DNA of 64,000 nucleotides from Bin5 sp965200615. Lineage in GTDB: Bacteria > Chloroflexota > Anaerolineae > Caldilineales > Caldilineaceae. Under the pieces are notes generated by a model. The model was not told the DNA's origin, made no database searches, and was given only the letters and a program-made list of their open reading frames with translations. How positions within the stretch are numbered: the first letter of the stretch is position 1; every line of letters starts with the position of its first letter. Shown here one piece after another: positions 23,345 through 32,680 of this stretch. The position numbers were made by a program, and so were the translations under genes. The DNA lies in assembly GCA_965200615.1 (NCBI GenBank), contig OZ241377.1, positions 1,302,001 to 1,366,000 on the forward strand, in the 5' to 3' direction.

Positions 23345-23857
23345 TCGCGACCATCCCCGCAGCATACCTCGCACTCCCGGTACACGCAGAAACAACCGCA
23401 CCTCTACGCAAAGCTCTTTCAAACTCCAAGTCATCTCGCTCCCGAAATACTCCGCATCCCAACCAGAACACAGAATAACCCGAAAACGACCGACAGGTCT
23501 GCTGGACTCGCTTATCTTGCCACTCTTCAACTGTTAATGTGCCGCAACTCCACTACTCTACTACATCCTTGCCTCGCCTGACAAATCCCGATCCGGCTGA
23601 TCTACATCAACATCTGCTGTGCACGGCCCATGTGACCCAGCCAGACGCTTTGTCAGCAATCCTGCGGTCAAACTCCGCGATTTCAGAGACAAGGAATGTT
23701 AGGTTATCCCATCCTTTTTTCGTTGTCAAATCCGGTTTGTGCCAATTTCGGTTTCTTTCCTGGGGCCTGCTCACCATGCAAAATAAGAGCGGCCCCCTCC
23801 GTCGACCGAGGAACGCCCACCACCAGGACGCATGGTCGTTCCGACTTCGATCCAGAG
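23345..23857. other. Region upstream of the rRNA operon, no gene recognised
   Basis: This must hold the rRNA promoter on the minus strand, but I cannot single out a convincing -35/-10 pair. Open frames here have no recognisable products and unlike-gene composition. Confidence 0.5.
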
Positions 23858-23990
23858 GGGTGCATCCCAAGATGGGGGTGAGCTCTCGCAAACCTCTGGT
23901 CGACAAAACCACGGCCAGCCAGCGATCCGATCTCCGGCAGCGGAAACGGCAGCTCTCACTCCTCTTCACTCTCTCCTCGCCTTTGGACGT
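23858..23990 (+). repeat. Dispersed repeat, type 2, copy A (starts with IS-end motif)
   Basis: Begins with GGGTGCATCCCAA, identical to the terminal repeat of the IS at 32681-34091. It continues with a ~110-bp block (ACCACGGCCAGCC, CTCCGGCAG, GCAGCTCTCA, CCTCGCCTTTG) that recurs at 31671-31796. It is non-coding and may be a MITE-like or IS-end remnant. Confidence 0.6.
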
Positions 23991-23993
23991 TCC

Positions 23994-24260
23994 GTTCCCG
24001 TTCAATTCTCAACGGCCCCCCAAAATATCAACAAAACTTGTACGCTAACCACTACAGTTCGGCGTCGACTTTCCGCCCAGCGTCAGTTTGATGACCTGGT
24101 CCCGCGGCGCCTCCATCTCCGCCTTTTTTCGAAGATTTTTTGCCCAAAAGTGTTGCATCCCCATTATTGCATTTTTTTCGCGCCGCTTTTCCCCTGATTT
24201 ACTCTGGTCAGGAGCCGAAAAACAAGCATGCAACACCTTCGTCGCAAATTCGCGTCCTTT
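23994..24260 (+). repeat. Dispersed repeat, type 1, copy A
   Basis: About 270 bp, clearly homologous to 31186-31495 in the same orientation. Shared landmarks are TTCAATTCT, GGTCCCGCG, CGCCTCCATC, CGCCTTTTTTCGA, GTGTTGCATCCCCATT, TTGCATTTTTTTCGCGCC, TCTGGTCAGGAGCC and ATGCAACACCTTCGTCGCA. GTGTTGCAT and ATGCAACAC form inverted arms about 70-80 nt apart. Non-coding. It lies beside the 3' end of the decayed transporter locus. Confidence 0.7.
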
Positions 24261-24387
24261 ACGCATCAATGAATAGAACGCTCCTCATTCTGAATCGCCA
24301 CCAGTCAATAGAGGTGTACATATTGGGCATGCTCGTACCAGCTCCAACCGTCCGCCTGTTCCGACAATCTGGCCGGACAATGTCGAT

Positions 24388-26034
24388 CTAAGGCATCGTC
24401 GACGTTTCAAAAATTTCCGGCATGTCCGAGTTCTGTTGCAGCCGCTCTCCCCCGATCTCCGACAATGTCTGGGCGGCCTCTATGATTGCGCGCGTGAACT
24501 CGTGCTGAGGGGCTCCGAGCACCTCCGAAACCGCCCCCTGCTCGACCACACTCCCGTTGTGCAGGACTGTCACATGATCTGCGATGCGACGCACGACCCG
24601 CAGATCATGTGCAATCAGCAACACCGCTAGGCGGCTTTCACGCTTCAACTCATCGAGCAGATCAAGAATCGAAGCCTCGACGGAAACGTCCAGAGCCGAG
24701 GTCACTTCATCACAGATAAGCACGCGCGGCCTGGCCGCCAGCGCGCGGGCGATAGCGATACGCTGGCGCTCACCGCCGGAAAGTTGACGCGGGAAGCGGG
24801 ACAGCAGTTCCGGGGAAAGCCGCACGCGTTCTATCAGCTTGCGAGCTTCGGCGTCTGCGGCGCTGCGACTCAGTCCGCGCATGGACCGCAGCGCATGGAG
24901 GAGAATGTCTCCGACGCGGCGCCGCGGATTGAGCGAACCCTGCGGATCCTACGGCACAAACTGAATTGAGCGGCGCTCCGGGACGCTCCGGTCCCGCACG
25001 CGCGGCGCGAGTTGCGTGCCTGCTACCGTCACAGTACCCGCGTCGGGCTTGAGCAGGCCGAGCAGGCAGTTGACCACCGTACTCTTTCCCGCCCCCGACA
25101 TGCCGATCAGCGCGAGACACTCTCCTGCCTTGAGAGTGAGACTCAGTCCGTCAACCACAGAGTTACGTTTTTTGCCCCGCCGGTAGCTGGCGACCAGCCC
25201 CTGCGCACTTAGAAGGGGCGAGTTGCGTCTGTGTCCAGCCCCGTTCTTCAAGACGCTGGGGAGCTTTCCATCGCAAGCGGAGACAAGCTCGCGCGTATAT
25301 GGGTGCAGCGGCTGTGCCAGGGTTGCGGTTACATTCCCTTCCTCCACCACCGCGCCTTCGTGAAGCACCAGCAGCTTGTCTACAGATCTGGCTACTATGT
25401 TGAGGTCGTGCGACACCATGACCAGGGTGATGCCTCGCAGGCGCACTTGACGTTCGATCTCTTGAATGATCAGACGCCGGGTCATCAGGTCCAGCGAGGC
25501 CGAGGGCTCGTCAAGGATGAGCACAGCGGGATCAGGGGCCAGAGCGCGGGCAATGGCCACGCGTTGGATCTGTCCGGCGGACAGCTCGTGGGGGTAGCGG
25601 CGGGCAAAGTCCCTGTTCCCCGGCAGGCCTACCGCCCCAAGGCGCGTATTTACGAATTTAGCGCTGCGCCCGCCGCGCATCAGTTCCTCGACCAGGCTGC
25701 CAACACGCATGTTGGGCGTGAGCGCGGCGGCCGGGTCCTGACCGAGGTACGAGATTACCGTACGCCGGTAATTCCTCAGATCGGACGGCGAAGCGGCAAG
25801 GATCTCCTGATCTGCGACATGGATGGAGCCGGCGATATAGCGCAGTCCTGGTCGGAAATGTCCCAACAGACTCAGCGCCAGCGTCGTCTTACCGGCGCCT
25901 GACTCGCCAACGATGCCCAGGCGTGCGCCGGAGGGCAACGAGAACGAAACTTCGCGCAGGATCCCGTGGCCGGCCTGGGCCTCCACCGTGAGTCCGTCGA
26001 CTTCGATTCCGGCACTGCTGAACTCGGCGGTCAT
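24388..26034 (-). pseudogene. Double ATP-binding subunit (DppD-DppF fusion type) interrupted by an amber codon
   Basis: One continuous minus-strand frame encodes two fused nucleotide-binding domains. NBD1 has Walker A GESGAGKT, signature LSAGQIQR and Walker B VLILDEPSASLD. NBD2 has Walker A GMSGAGKS, signature LSGGERQR and Walker B VLICDEVTSALD. The frame is broken only by TAG at 24949-24951, exactly where the Q-loop glutamine of NBD2 belongs: IQFVP-stop-DPQGSLNPR, normally FVPQDPQGSLNPR. CAG to TAG is a single transition. Without readthrough only NBD1 and half of NBD2 would be made. It overlaps the permease gene by ATGA. Neighbouring genes are also damaged, so decay is the simplest reading. 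Confidence 0.8.
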
Positions 26035-26885
26035 CGGGCGAACCGGTCTGCAATGGACTGGAGAACGAGGTTTGCGGAGATCGAGAGCAAGGCAATCATG
26101 AGTGTGGGCAACACGAGCGCCCAGAGATTCAGGCCCGCTCCTTCAGCGTTTTCTCGAATCATTACCGCCCAGTCGGTGTTGGGCGTTTCCGGTCCGAAAC
26201 CAAGCAGGCTAAGCGCCGCTACCAGATAAAGGGCGCCTACAAATCGCATGCCGGAGTCGGCAAGCACGGGGCCGATAATGTTTGGGAGTATCTCCCGTCG
26301 CAGTATCGTGAAGGTGCTGTCTCCTTGGGTCACACTTATCTGTACGTACGGCGCCTGGCTCACCTCAAGGATGGACGCGCGCGCGAGCCGGGCAAGGAAT
26401 GGCGCACCCGTGAGTACCATCGTCAAAACAATGACCGGCGCGCCGTCGCCCCAGCCTGTAGCCAGCACCAGCATGACCAGCACCGGCGGCAGCACGAGCA
26501 GGAGGTCAAGCACGGCCAGTGGTGTCACCGCTTCAACGCGGCCCCGTAAGTATCCTATCGTTACGCCTGCCGCTGCCCCGACAACCACAGTGGCTACTGT
26601 TGCGGCCAGAGGCACGAGGAGCATGCCGCGCCCACCGTAGAGAATCTGCGACCAGAGATCGCGGCCGAGCCGGTCGGTGCCAAACAGGTAATCGTCACCG
26701 GGCGGCAGAAATGGCGCGGCCACCGTCGCGCCGAGTGCCTGTGGCGCAAGCCAGGGACCAAATATAGTCAACGCCACGACGCCGATTCCAGGAACGACGA
26801 TCAGCGGGAGCAGGACCCGGCCTGTGCCGCTCCGGAGATAACGGTGTATGCGTCCGTCGTTCCGAAAGTAGTTCGTTGCTGTCAC
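26031..26885 (-). CDS. Peptide/nickel-type ABC permease (DppC-like)
   Basis: About 284 residues from GTG 26885, chosen because it lies just after the stop of the upstream permease gene; an ATG at 26963 would overlap it by 50 nt. TM1 follows the basic N-terminus (LLPLIVVPGIGVVALTIFGP). DppC landmarks are LFGTDRLGRDLWSQILYG, an EAA-loop segment APYVQISVTQGDSTFTILRR, and SLLGFGPETPNTDWAVMI. The frame is intact, the only undamaged gene of this locus. Without a working partner permease it is unlikely to function. Confidence 0.8.
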   Translation of the reverse strand: MTATNYFRNDGRIHRYLRSGTGRVLLPLIVVPGIGVVALTIFGPWLAPQALGATVAAPFLPPGDDYLFGTDRLGRDLWSQILYGGRGMLLVPLAATVATVVVGAAAGVTIGYLRGRVEAVTPLAVLDLLLVLPPVLVMLVLATGWGDGAPVIVLTMVLTGAPFLARLARASILEVSQAPYVQISVTQGDSTFTILRREILPNIIGPVLADSGMRFVGALYLVAALSLLGFGPETPNTDWAVMIRENAEGAGLNLWALVLPTLMIALLSISANLVLQSIADRFAR

Positions 26886-26913
26886 TGTCTTTTTCAACGC
26901 ATCCCCGAAATGG

Positions 26914-27859
26914 TCAGCGCAGTCGAGGGTTCGTAAGAACTCCGATGATGTCGGCGGCCGCAAATGCGACGATCACCGTCGACGCCATCACCAGCCCGGT
27001 TGCCAGCACAATCGCCACATCCTTGACTGTCACGGCGTTTACGAGTAACGACCCGATACCCGGGTAGGCGAAGACCTGCTCCACCACAACCGCCCCACCC
27101 ACGAGGAACGCCGTAACTGCCGCCAACACCTGTGCGATCGGACCCACGACGCCCGGCAGCAGGTGACGGGTCAGCACTCTGGACGACCGCAATCCGGCAA
27201 GGCGGGCCGCTTCTACATTCGGGGCGGTGCGCATATCGACAACGGCCGCGCGAACGTAACAGCTGGCCCACGCGCCGGCAGGTGCTGCCAGCGAGACTGC
27301 GGCAACACCAATATCTGGGGACGATCAAAGGGCGTCGTCCCCGCAGTCAGGAATGAGACCGGGGGCAGCCATTCAAGAACAAAGGCAAACAGGGAAATCA
27401 GCACCCCGGCGAGCACGAAGTCCGGCAGGCTTACGCCGATCAGTGAGGCAACCGAAAGCGTGGAATCGGCGGGCCCCCTGCCTTCAGTCCACCTGCAACG
27501 CCTACGACAAGCGCGATGGCAACGGCAAGGATCGACGCTGCCGCTGCAAGAGTGAGAGAATTGACTCCCCGTTCCTTCAGGAGCGGCCAGACAGGCGCGC
27601 CGCTCGTACTGGTCCCGGCATCCCCCCGCAGGATGCCGGCAAGCCAGGCTAGATACTGCTCCGAAATCGGGCGATTGAGACCCAGTCGCTCACGCATCTC
27701 CGCCAAGGCCTCGGGTGTCGCCCGGTTGCCAAGAACTCGGCTGGCGGGGTCGCCGGGCAACACGTATATGGCCAGGAACAGCAGGAGCGAAACGGCCCAA
27801 AGGACAACGATGCCCGCCGCCATGCGGCGAATAAGCGTTCGAACGAGGGGCTCAGTCAC
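26914..27859 (-). pseudogene. Peptide/nickel-type ABC permease (DppB-like) with two frameshifts
   Basis: Three successive frames together give a normal DppB. The first (from GTG 27859) contains AIYVLPGDPASRVLG and LGLNRPISEQYL and ends prematurely after GGLKAGGPP. The second resumes at DSTLSVASLIGVSLPDFVLA. The third resumes at AVSLAAPAGAWASCYVRAAV and runs to VLTNPRLR. The breaks lie near 27465 and 27310; the second equals one missing G in CCG-GCA. It starts 10 nt after the binding-protein gene. A non-functional gene unless both are assembly errors. Confidence 0.85.
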
Positions 27860-27869
27860 TTGCTTCTCT

Positions 27870-29256
27870 TTACTCGGAATAGCTGGCCAGGTGGAAGCGC
27901 GGCGCTGACTGGCTGTAGATCACGCCGGAAAGGCCAGGCGCCGCTGCGTTTATATCCTCCTGGAAGGCCCATATGATCATACCGTCGTGATGGTAAAGAT
28001 ACTCTTGGACATCCATTCTCAGTTCAAGGCGCTTATCGGAATCAACCTCCGCGATCAGCGCGCCGAGCAATGCGTCATACTCTTCTCCCGCCATAGCGGT
28101 AATGTTGAACCCTCCCTGGGACCCGGTCATCAGAGCCGCGTGAACCGCAGCGGGACGGTTGGTATGGATCGTGGACTGTAGCGGCGTCGACATCAGCCGC
28201 ATGAAATCGCTAAAAAACTGGTCGGCAGGGAGTTCCTCCAGCATAAGCGTCACGCCGGCCTCCGCCAGCTGCTGTGCCAGTAATGTTGCGGCGGCGACCA
28301 TGCCCGGATACACCTCGGCGGTCAAAATCGTGAGTTCAGCGACACCCGCAGCCTCGAAGAGGCGTCGCGCCTCCTCCAAATCGCGTTCGACCTGGGGCAG
28401 CGAGTCGTTGTAACCGGCCAGCCCTTTTCCGACGACGTCGTTCCCAACCTCGCCAAATCCAAACAGCACTGTGTTCACAAGCGCTTCACGGTCTACCACG
28501 AGTTTCAGGGCTCGCACAACGTCCGGATTGTCGAACGGCGGGATTGTGGTGTTCGCTGCGAATGAATGTTCAGTGGAGTTCGCCACGCCTGCGGGGAGAA
28601 TTGCGATGTCCGGGTTGTCCGCTTCGGCTCTCGCGGCAGCGGGGTTGATGCCCGCGGCATACTCTATCTCCCCGCCCTTCAGCGCGTTTAACCTGGCATT
28701 GGCGTCGCCGATGAATATCACTTCAATTCCATCCAACAGCGGCGGACCGGCCCAATAGTCTTCGTTTCGCACCAAACGTATACTTTTGCCGGACTCGTAG
28801 GCCTCCAGCTTAAAGGGGCCGCTCCCAATCGCCTCCGCTCCCCCGGTCGTTCCTTCCGGCACAACTATCGATATCGTGGCGAGGTTGCGGTCCAAGAAGT
28901 CCCCTTGGGGAAAGTGCAAGGGCACGACCAGGGTTTTCTCGTCGAGAATGCGAATGTTGGCAATGTCTATGTTGACAAAGAACTGCGCAAAGAAAGGCGC
29001 CTGCTCCGGGTCGGCAAACGTAGCGAAAGAATAGACGACGTCCTGCGGTCTCACCGGACTCCCATCGTGGAAAGTCGCTTCCTGCAGAACGATAGTCCAC
29101 TCGCTGCCGTCTTCGTTAGGAGTCACCGACTCCGCCAGGCCCATCTGCACCTCCGAGCCGACAAGCCACGCCAGGGTATCGTAAACACCCCAGAGGCCAA
29201 TCCAGTCCGCCAGGCCCTGTGCGAAGAAGGGGTTGAATGTGTCGAAAGCTTCGCTG
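27870..29256 (-). pseudogene. Family-5 solute-binding protein, N-terminus deleted
   Basis: The recognisable product begins at EAFDTFNPFFAQG near 29252 and runs about 460 residues with SBP_bac_5 features (FHDGSPVRPQDVVYSFATF, GSGPFKLEAYESGKSIRLV, NPDVVRALKLVVDREALV). It ends normally at 27870. Signal peptide and first ~50 residues are absent. Immediately upstream, in another frame, is the ATPase domain of an exporter, so a deletion has joined the two genes. Related loci often encode metallophore or nickel-peptide importers; that role is inference. Confidence 0.8.
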
Positions 29257-30620
29257 CAGGAAAGTCTCCTGAAAAACAAACGCGACCTGGTCCATCAGCT
29301 GTACCATCGGCATCTCCCGAATGTCGACACCGCCGATTCTGATCGCCCCCTCCCCCACATCCCAGAAACGAGCGATCAGCCGGGCCAGGGTCGATTTTCC
29401 GGCGCCCGAAGGGCCGACGATTGAGGTTACCGTACCCGGCTCAGCCGTGAAGGTGACCCCTGCAGGACCTGCCGGGACGGGTCGGTCCCGTTCTCGTAGG
29501 CGAAGCCAACGTCGTTGACCTCGATACGGGCGCCGTCAACGAACGCCGCTTCCCTGGCCTGTGGCAACACGTTCGCTTCGTCCAACTCGCGTACCAGCCG
29601 CGCGCCAAGCCCAATGTGAGCCATCGTGGTCATTACATGGAGTAGACGCATGAGCGGCAAAGTGAATCCAAGCCCGGCGATGAAAAAGAAGAGCAGCGAT
29701 GAAGTGTCGATCATGTCCAGGTGCCAGAACAGAAGGCCAAAGGGAATGATCGTAAGTACTGGGGAAGTCACCAATACGTAAAACACTGTGAAGAGCGGCA
29801 GAAACTCCCGACCCCAATCGGCCTCATACTGTGCGGCATCGTCGATTGCAGCTTTGGTCTCTCCGAAGACCCGGCCTGTCCCGTTGAAGGTCCGCACGAT
29901 CGGCATCGCCCGGATAAATTCCACAATCGAGGAGTTCATGCGCCCCATGCTGCGTGTATACTCATTCAGCTTGCCGCTGCCGATTCTGATACCTATCCCC
30001 ATGATCGGCAACGCGATGACAACGACCACGAGGCTCACCAGGGCCATGCGCCATTCCACTACGAACAGCCAGATAATCAGGAACAACATTGAAGTGAACG
30101 ACGAAACCGCGTCCGGAACGATGTGCGCGAGAAAAAGCTCAAGCCTCTCGGTATCGTCGCCGAGTACCTGCTGAATCTGGCCGGAGCGTTTGCTGGTGAG
30201 AAAGCCCAACGGAACATGGCCGAGGCGCTGACCTATGCGCAACCGCAGCTGCTCTAACGTCGCATAGGCCCCGCGATGCGAGGTCCACTCCGAAGCGGCC
30301 GCGAGCGCATATTGGAGTATCAGAAACACTGCCGTAAGCGCCGCGTAAAAGAACAGCCCTTCGCGCGTGGCTTCCCCGCTGACGACGTCGTCCACGGCAC
30401 GGTAAATGGCCCAGAACGGACCAAGCATTGTTAGCGAAGATATCGTCGACAGGACAGCTGCTGCGGTAAACGCCTTCCAGCCGGTACGAGCAAAGGGGAG
30501 CATGAGCTTGAAACCGGTCAAAAGGTTGATCTCTTCGGAGCCGGCGCCAGCAGAGGACTTCGTCGCAGTAGACGCCGTTGTTTCTGTCGAAGGAGAGACT
30601 GTTAAGGTGGGTTCAGTCAC
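29257..30620 (-). pseudogene. ABC exporter (permease-ATPase, MsbA-like), frameshifted and truncated
   Basis: From GTG 30620 (VTEPTLTVSPS) a six-helix ABC-exporter membrane domain is read, for example FWAIYRAVDDVVSG, FLTSKRSGQIQQVLGDDTERLE and LFFFIAGLGFTLPLMRLL. The ATPase domain begins VNDVGFAYENG. A one-base loss near 29458 shifts the frame; the other frame continues with Walker A VGPSGAGKST and Q-loop VFQETFL. At about 29257 the sequence switches to the binding-protein gene, so signature motif and Walker B are missing. Exporter half-transporters next to peptide-type importers are typical of siderophore/metallophore uptake loci, which is a possible original role. Confidence 0.8.
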
Positions 30621-30799
30621 CGGGAATCTCTTTGATAGCTCCTGAAAGAAGGGGAAGCGGCTGCTTTGCCATTCGCATAAACTTGAACTCTTTTCTGTGC
30701 CCCAGCCCCAAAAATTGCGAGGCACGGAGGGAACGTGAACACCTCCCCCGGGGCGATAGATATACGCGCTATCGCTCTGGAAGGGCCGCACGTCGCAAA

Positions 30800-30808
30800 A
30801 GTATAGCA
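30800..30808 (-). promoter_or_regulatory. Extended -10 element (TGCTATACT) of the decayed exporter locus
   Basis: The minus strand reads TGCTATACT about 180 nt upstream of the exporter start. It matches the TGC-TATA form seen upstream of the nuclease gene. No good -35 is seen. Confidence 0.3.
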
Positions 30809-31110
30809 CGCAAAAAGACCAAAAAATGGCGAAAATCCGTGCGGCTCTCTTTAAACTTCTTTGTTAAGGAAGATTTACTACTGCTTTAATCAATGTTGCG
30901 AATTGAACTTAAGCATCTGCTCCCTTCAGTCATCCCGAAAGTGAGTCACTACAGCGCCGGCTCAGAGGTCTCACAGTGTCCCTGTCTTCGCAGCAATCGT
31001 ACGCCCAGACCCCCACACACCTCCTTACGAAACACGGGCGCCTTTCCCGCCATCCGGCACACAAGATATGATGCAGTGCCATGCGTGTCGGGATCTCGGG
31101 TATACACTTC

Positions 31111-31142
31111 TCCGGCAGGGTGCATCCCAATATTGGGGCGAA
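31111..31142 (+). repeat. Solo copy of the IS-end motif
   Basis: TCCGGCAGGGTGCATCCC and the following AATATTGGGGCGAA are identical to the left end and flank of the IS at 32675-32706. The identity begins 7 nt outside the proposed IS terminus. Confidence 0.6.
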
Positions 31143-31185
31143 CCTTCGTATACATCGGGAAGCAACCAGGATTAGGCCGTTCCTG

Positions 31186-31495
31186 TTCAATTCTGAACGG
31201 TCTTCCAAAATTTTAACAAAACCTGTACATATTTCGCCGACCACTGACCGCTAATCACTGCAGTTCCGCGACGATTTTTCGGCCAAAGTCAACTCGAACA
31301 CCCGGTCCCGCGACGCCTCCATCGCCGCCTTTTTTCGACGATTTTTGCATAACAGTGTTGCATCCCCATTGTTGCATTTTTTTCGCGCCATTTTCGCCCC
31401 CTTTTCCCCCTTTTTCTCTCTGGTCAGGAGCCCAAAAAACAGAAATGCAACACCTTCGTCGCATTTTGCAACACTTTTCCGCCCCTTCTGCGCAC
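31186..31495 (+). repeat. Dispersed repeat, type 1, copy B
   Basis: Homologous to 23994-24260 in the same orientation, with the same landmarks and GTGTTGCAT/ATGCAACAC arms but about 40 nt longer. With copy A it brackets the decayed transporter locus. The interval 30621-31924 otherwise holds no recognisable gene. Confidence 0.7.
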
Positions 31496-31670
31496 CCCCG
31501 CCGCATCGCCGACAGACCGCCCCTCAGCCATCGAAAGGATGAACCGGGGGTCCCCAAAAAAGATTGACAAAACCTGCCAAAATCGGAGTTCCCAGACGAC
31601 ATAGCGGACGACACAATTGTGACCGTTCTCCGCATCCCCGCCCGCCCCCGCAAGGCAACATGCACAAAAG

Positions 31671-31796
31671 AGTGCATCCCAAAATGGAGACGAACTTTCG
31701 TATACCTCAAGTAACGACAAGACCACGGCCAGCCCGCAATCCGACCTCCGGCAGAGGAACCAGCAGCTCTCATTCCTCACTCCTCGCCTTTGTTCC
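31671..31796 (+). repeat. Dispersed repeat, type 2, copy B
   Basis: Begins with AGTGCATCCCAA and matches 23858-23990 through ACCACGGCCAGCC, CTCCGGCAG, GCAGCTCTCA and CTCCTCGCCTTTG. Here type 2 follows type 1; near 24 kb the order is reversed. Confidence 0.6.
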
Positions 31797-31924
31797 CACC
31801 CCAAATCCGGGATGCCGCCCCCCGCGGGCGAGATAGCCCGGTCTCAGGAGTGCATGGTATGATTGTGAGAGAAAGAATCAGCCCGTATCGCGTGAGGGGC
31901 GAAGAAATCCGAGGGAAAGTCGTT

Positions 31925-32650
31925 ATGTCGCAAACAGGTCCGGCCAAACAGATCCTGGTCGTTGACGACGAACCGCGTATGGTGCGGTTCGTGAAGATGA
32001 ATCTGGACCTGGAAGGCTATCAGACGCTGGAAGCCAATGACGGCTTCCAGGCACTGGAAAAGATACGGGAATATGAACCCAATCTCGTGCTTCTGGACGT
32101 CGAAATGCCGGGCCTGGACGGTTTCGAAACACTCAAACGGCTGCGCGAAATCAGCGACATTCCCGCCATCATGCTGACCGTGCGCTCCGACGAGGAAGAC
32201 CAAATCAAAGGGCTGGACCTGGGCGCGGATGACTACGTGACAAAGCCGTTCAGCCCGCGGGAGCTGTCCAGCCGGATTCGGGCGGTGTTGCGTCGTTTTG
32301 AAGTGACCAACACCCGGCCTGAGGATCAGATTATCACCATCGATGACCGGTTGCAGGTGGATCTGCAGCGGCGTGATGTCATTGTCGACGGGGAACGACT
32401 GAGTCTGCGTCCAACCGAGTATCGACTCCTCCACCAGCTCATCCAGAACGCCGGTTGGGTGGTCCCCCATGAGGTTCTGTTGACGAAAGTATGGGGGCAC
32501 GAATACGTGAACGACAATCACCTCTTGCGTCTGTATATCACCTATCTCCGCAAAAAGATCGAAACGGATCCATCAAAGCCGCGCTACATATTCACCGAAC
32601 GGGGCCTGGGTTATCGATTCCGTGACTACAAGGATTCAGCACAATCCTGA
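31925..32650 (+). CDS. OmpR/PhoB-family response regulator, orphan
   Basis: 241 residues from ATG 31925 (GAGGGA upstream); an in-frame ATG at 31859 would add 22 basic residues. The receiver domain (about 9-122) has acidic DDE near 15-17, the phospho-acceptor Asp in VLLDVEMPG, the conserved Thr in MLTVRSDEE and Lys in YVTKPFSP. The C-terminal winged helix (about 140-236) shows SLRPTEYRLLHQLIQNAG, LLTKVWGHEYVNDNHLLRLY and IFTERGLGYRFRDY. It is a DNA-binding regulator phosphorylated by a sensor kinase. No kinase gene is adjacent, so partner and regulon are unknown. Confidence 0.92.
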   Translation: MSQTGPAKQILVVDDEPRMVRFVKMNLDLEGYQTLEANDGFQALEKIREYEPNLVLLDVEMPGLDGFETLKRLREISDIPAIMLTVRSDEEDQIKGLDLGADDYVTKPFSPRELSSRIRAVLRRFEVTNTRPEDQIITIDDRLQVDLQRRDVIVDGERLSLRPTEYRLLHQLIQNAGWVVPHEVLLTKVWGHEYVNDNHLLRLYITYLRKKIETDPSKPRYIFTERGLGYRFRDYKDSAQS

Positions 32651-32680
32651 CCCGTGCCAGAGTTGTCAAACGATCCGGCA

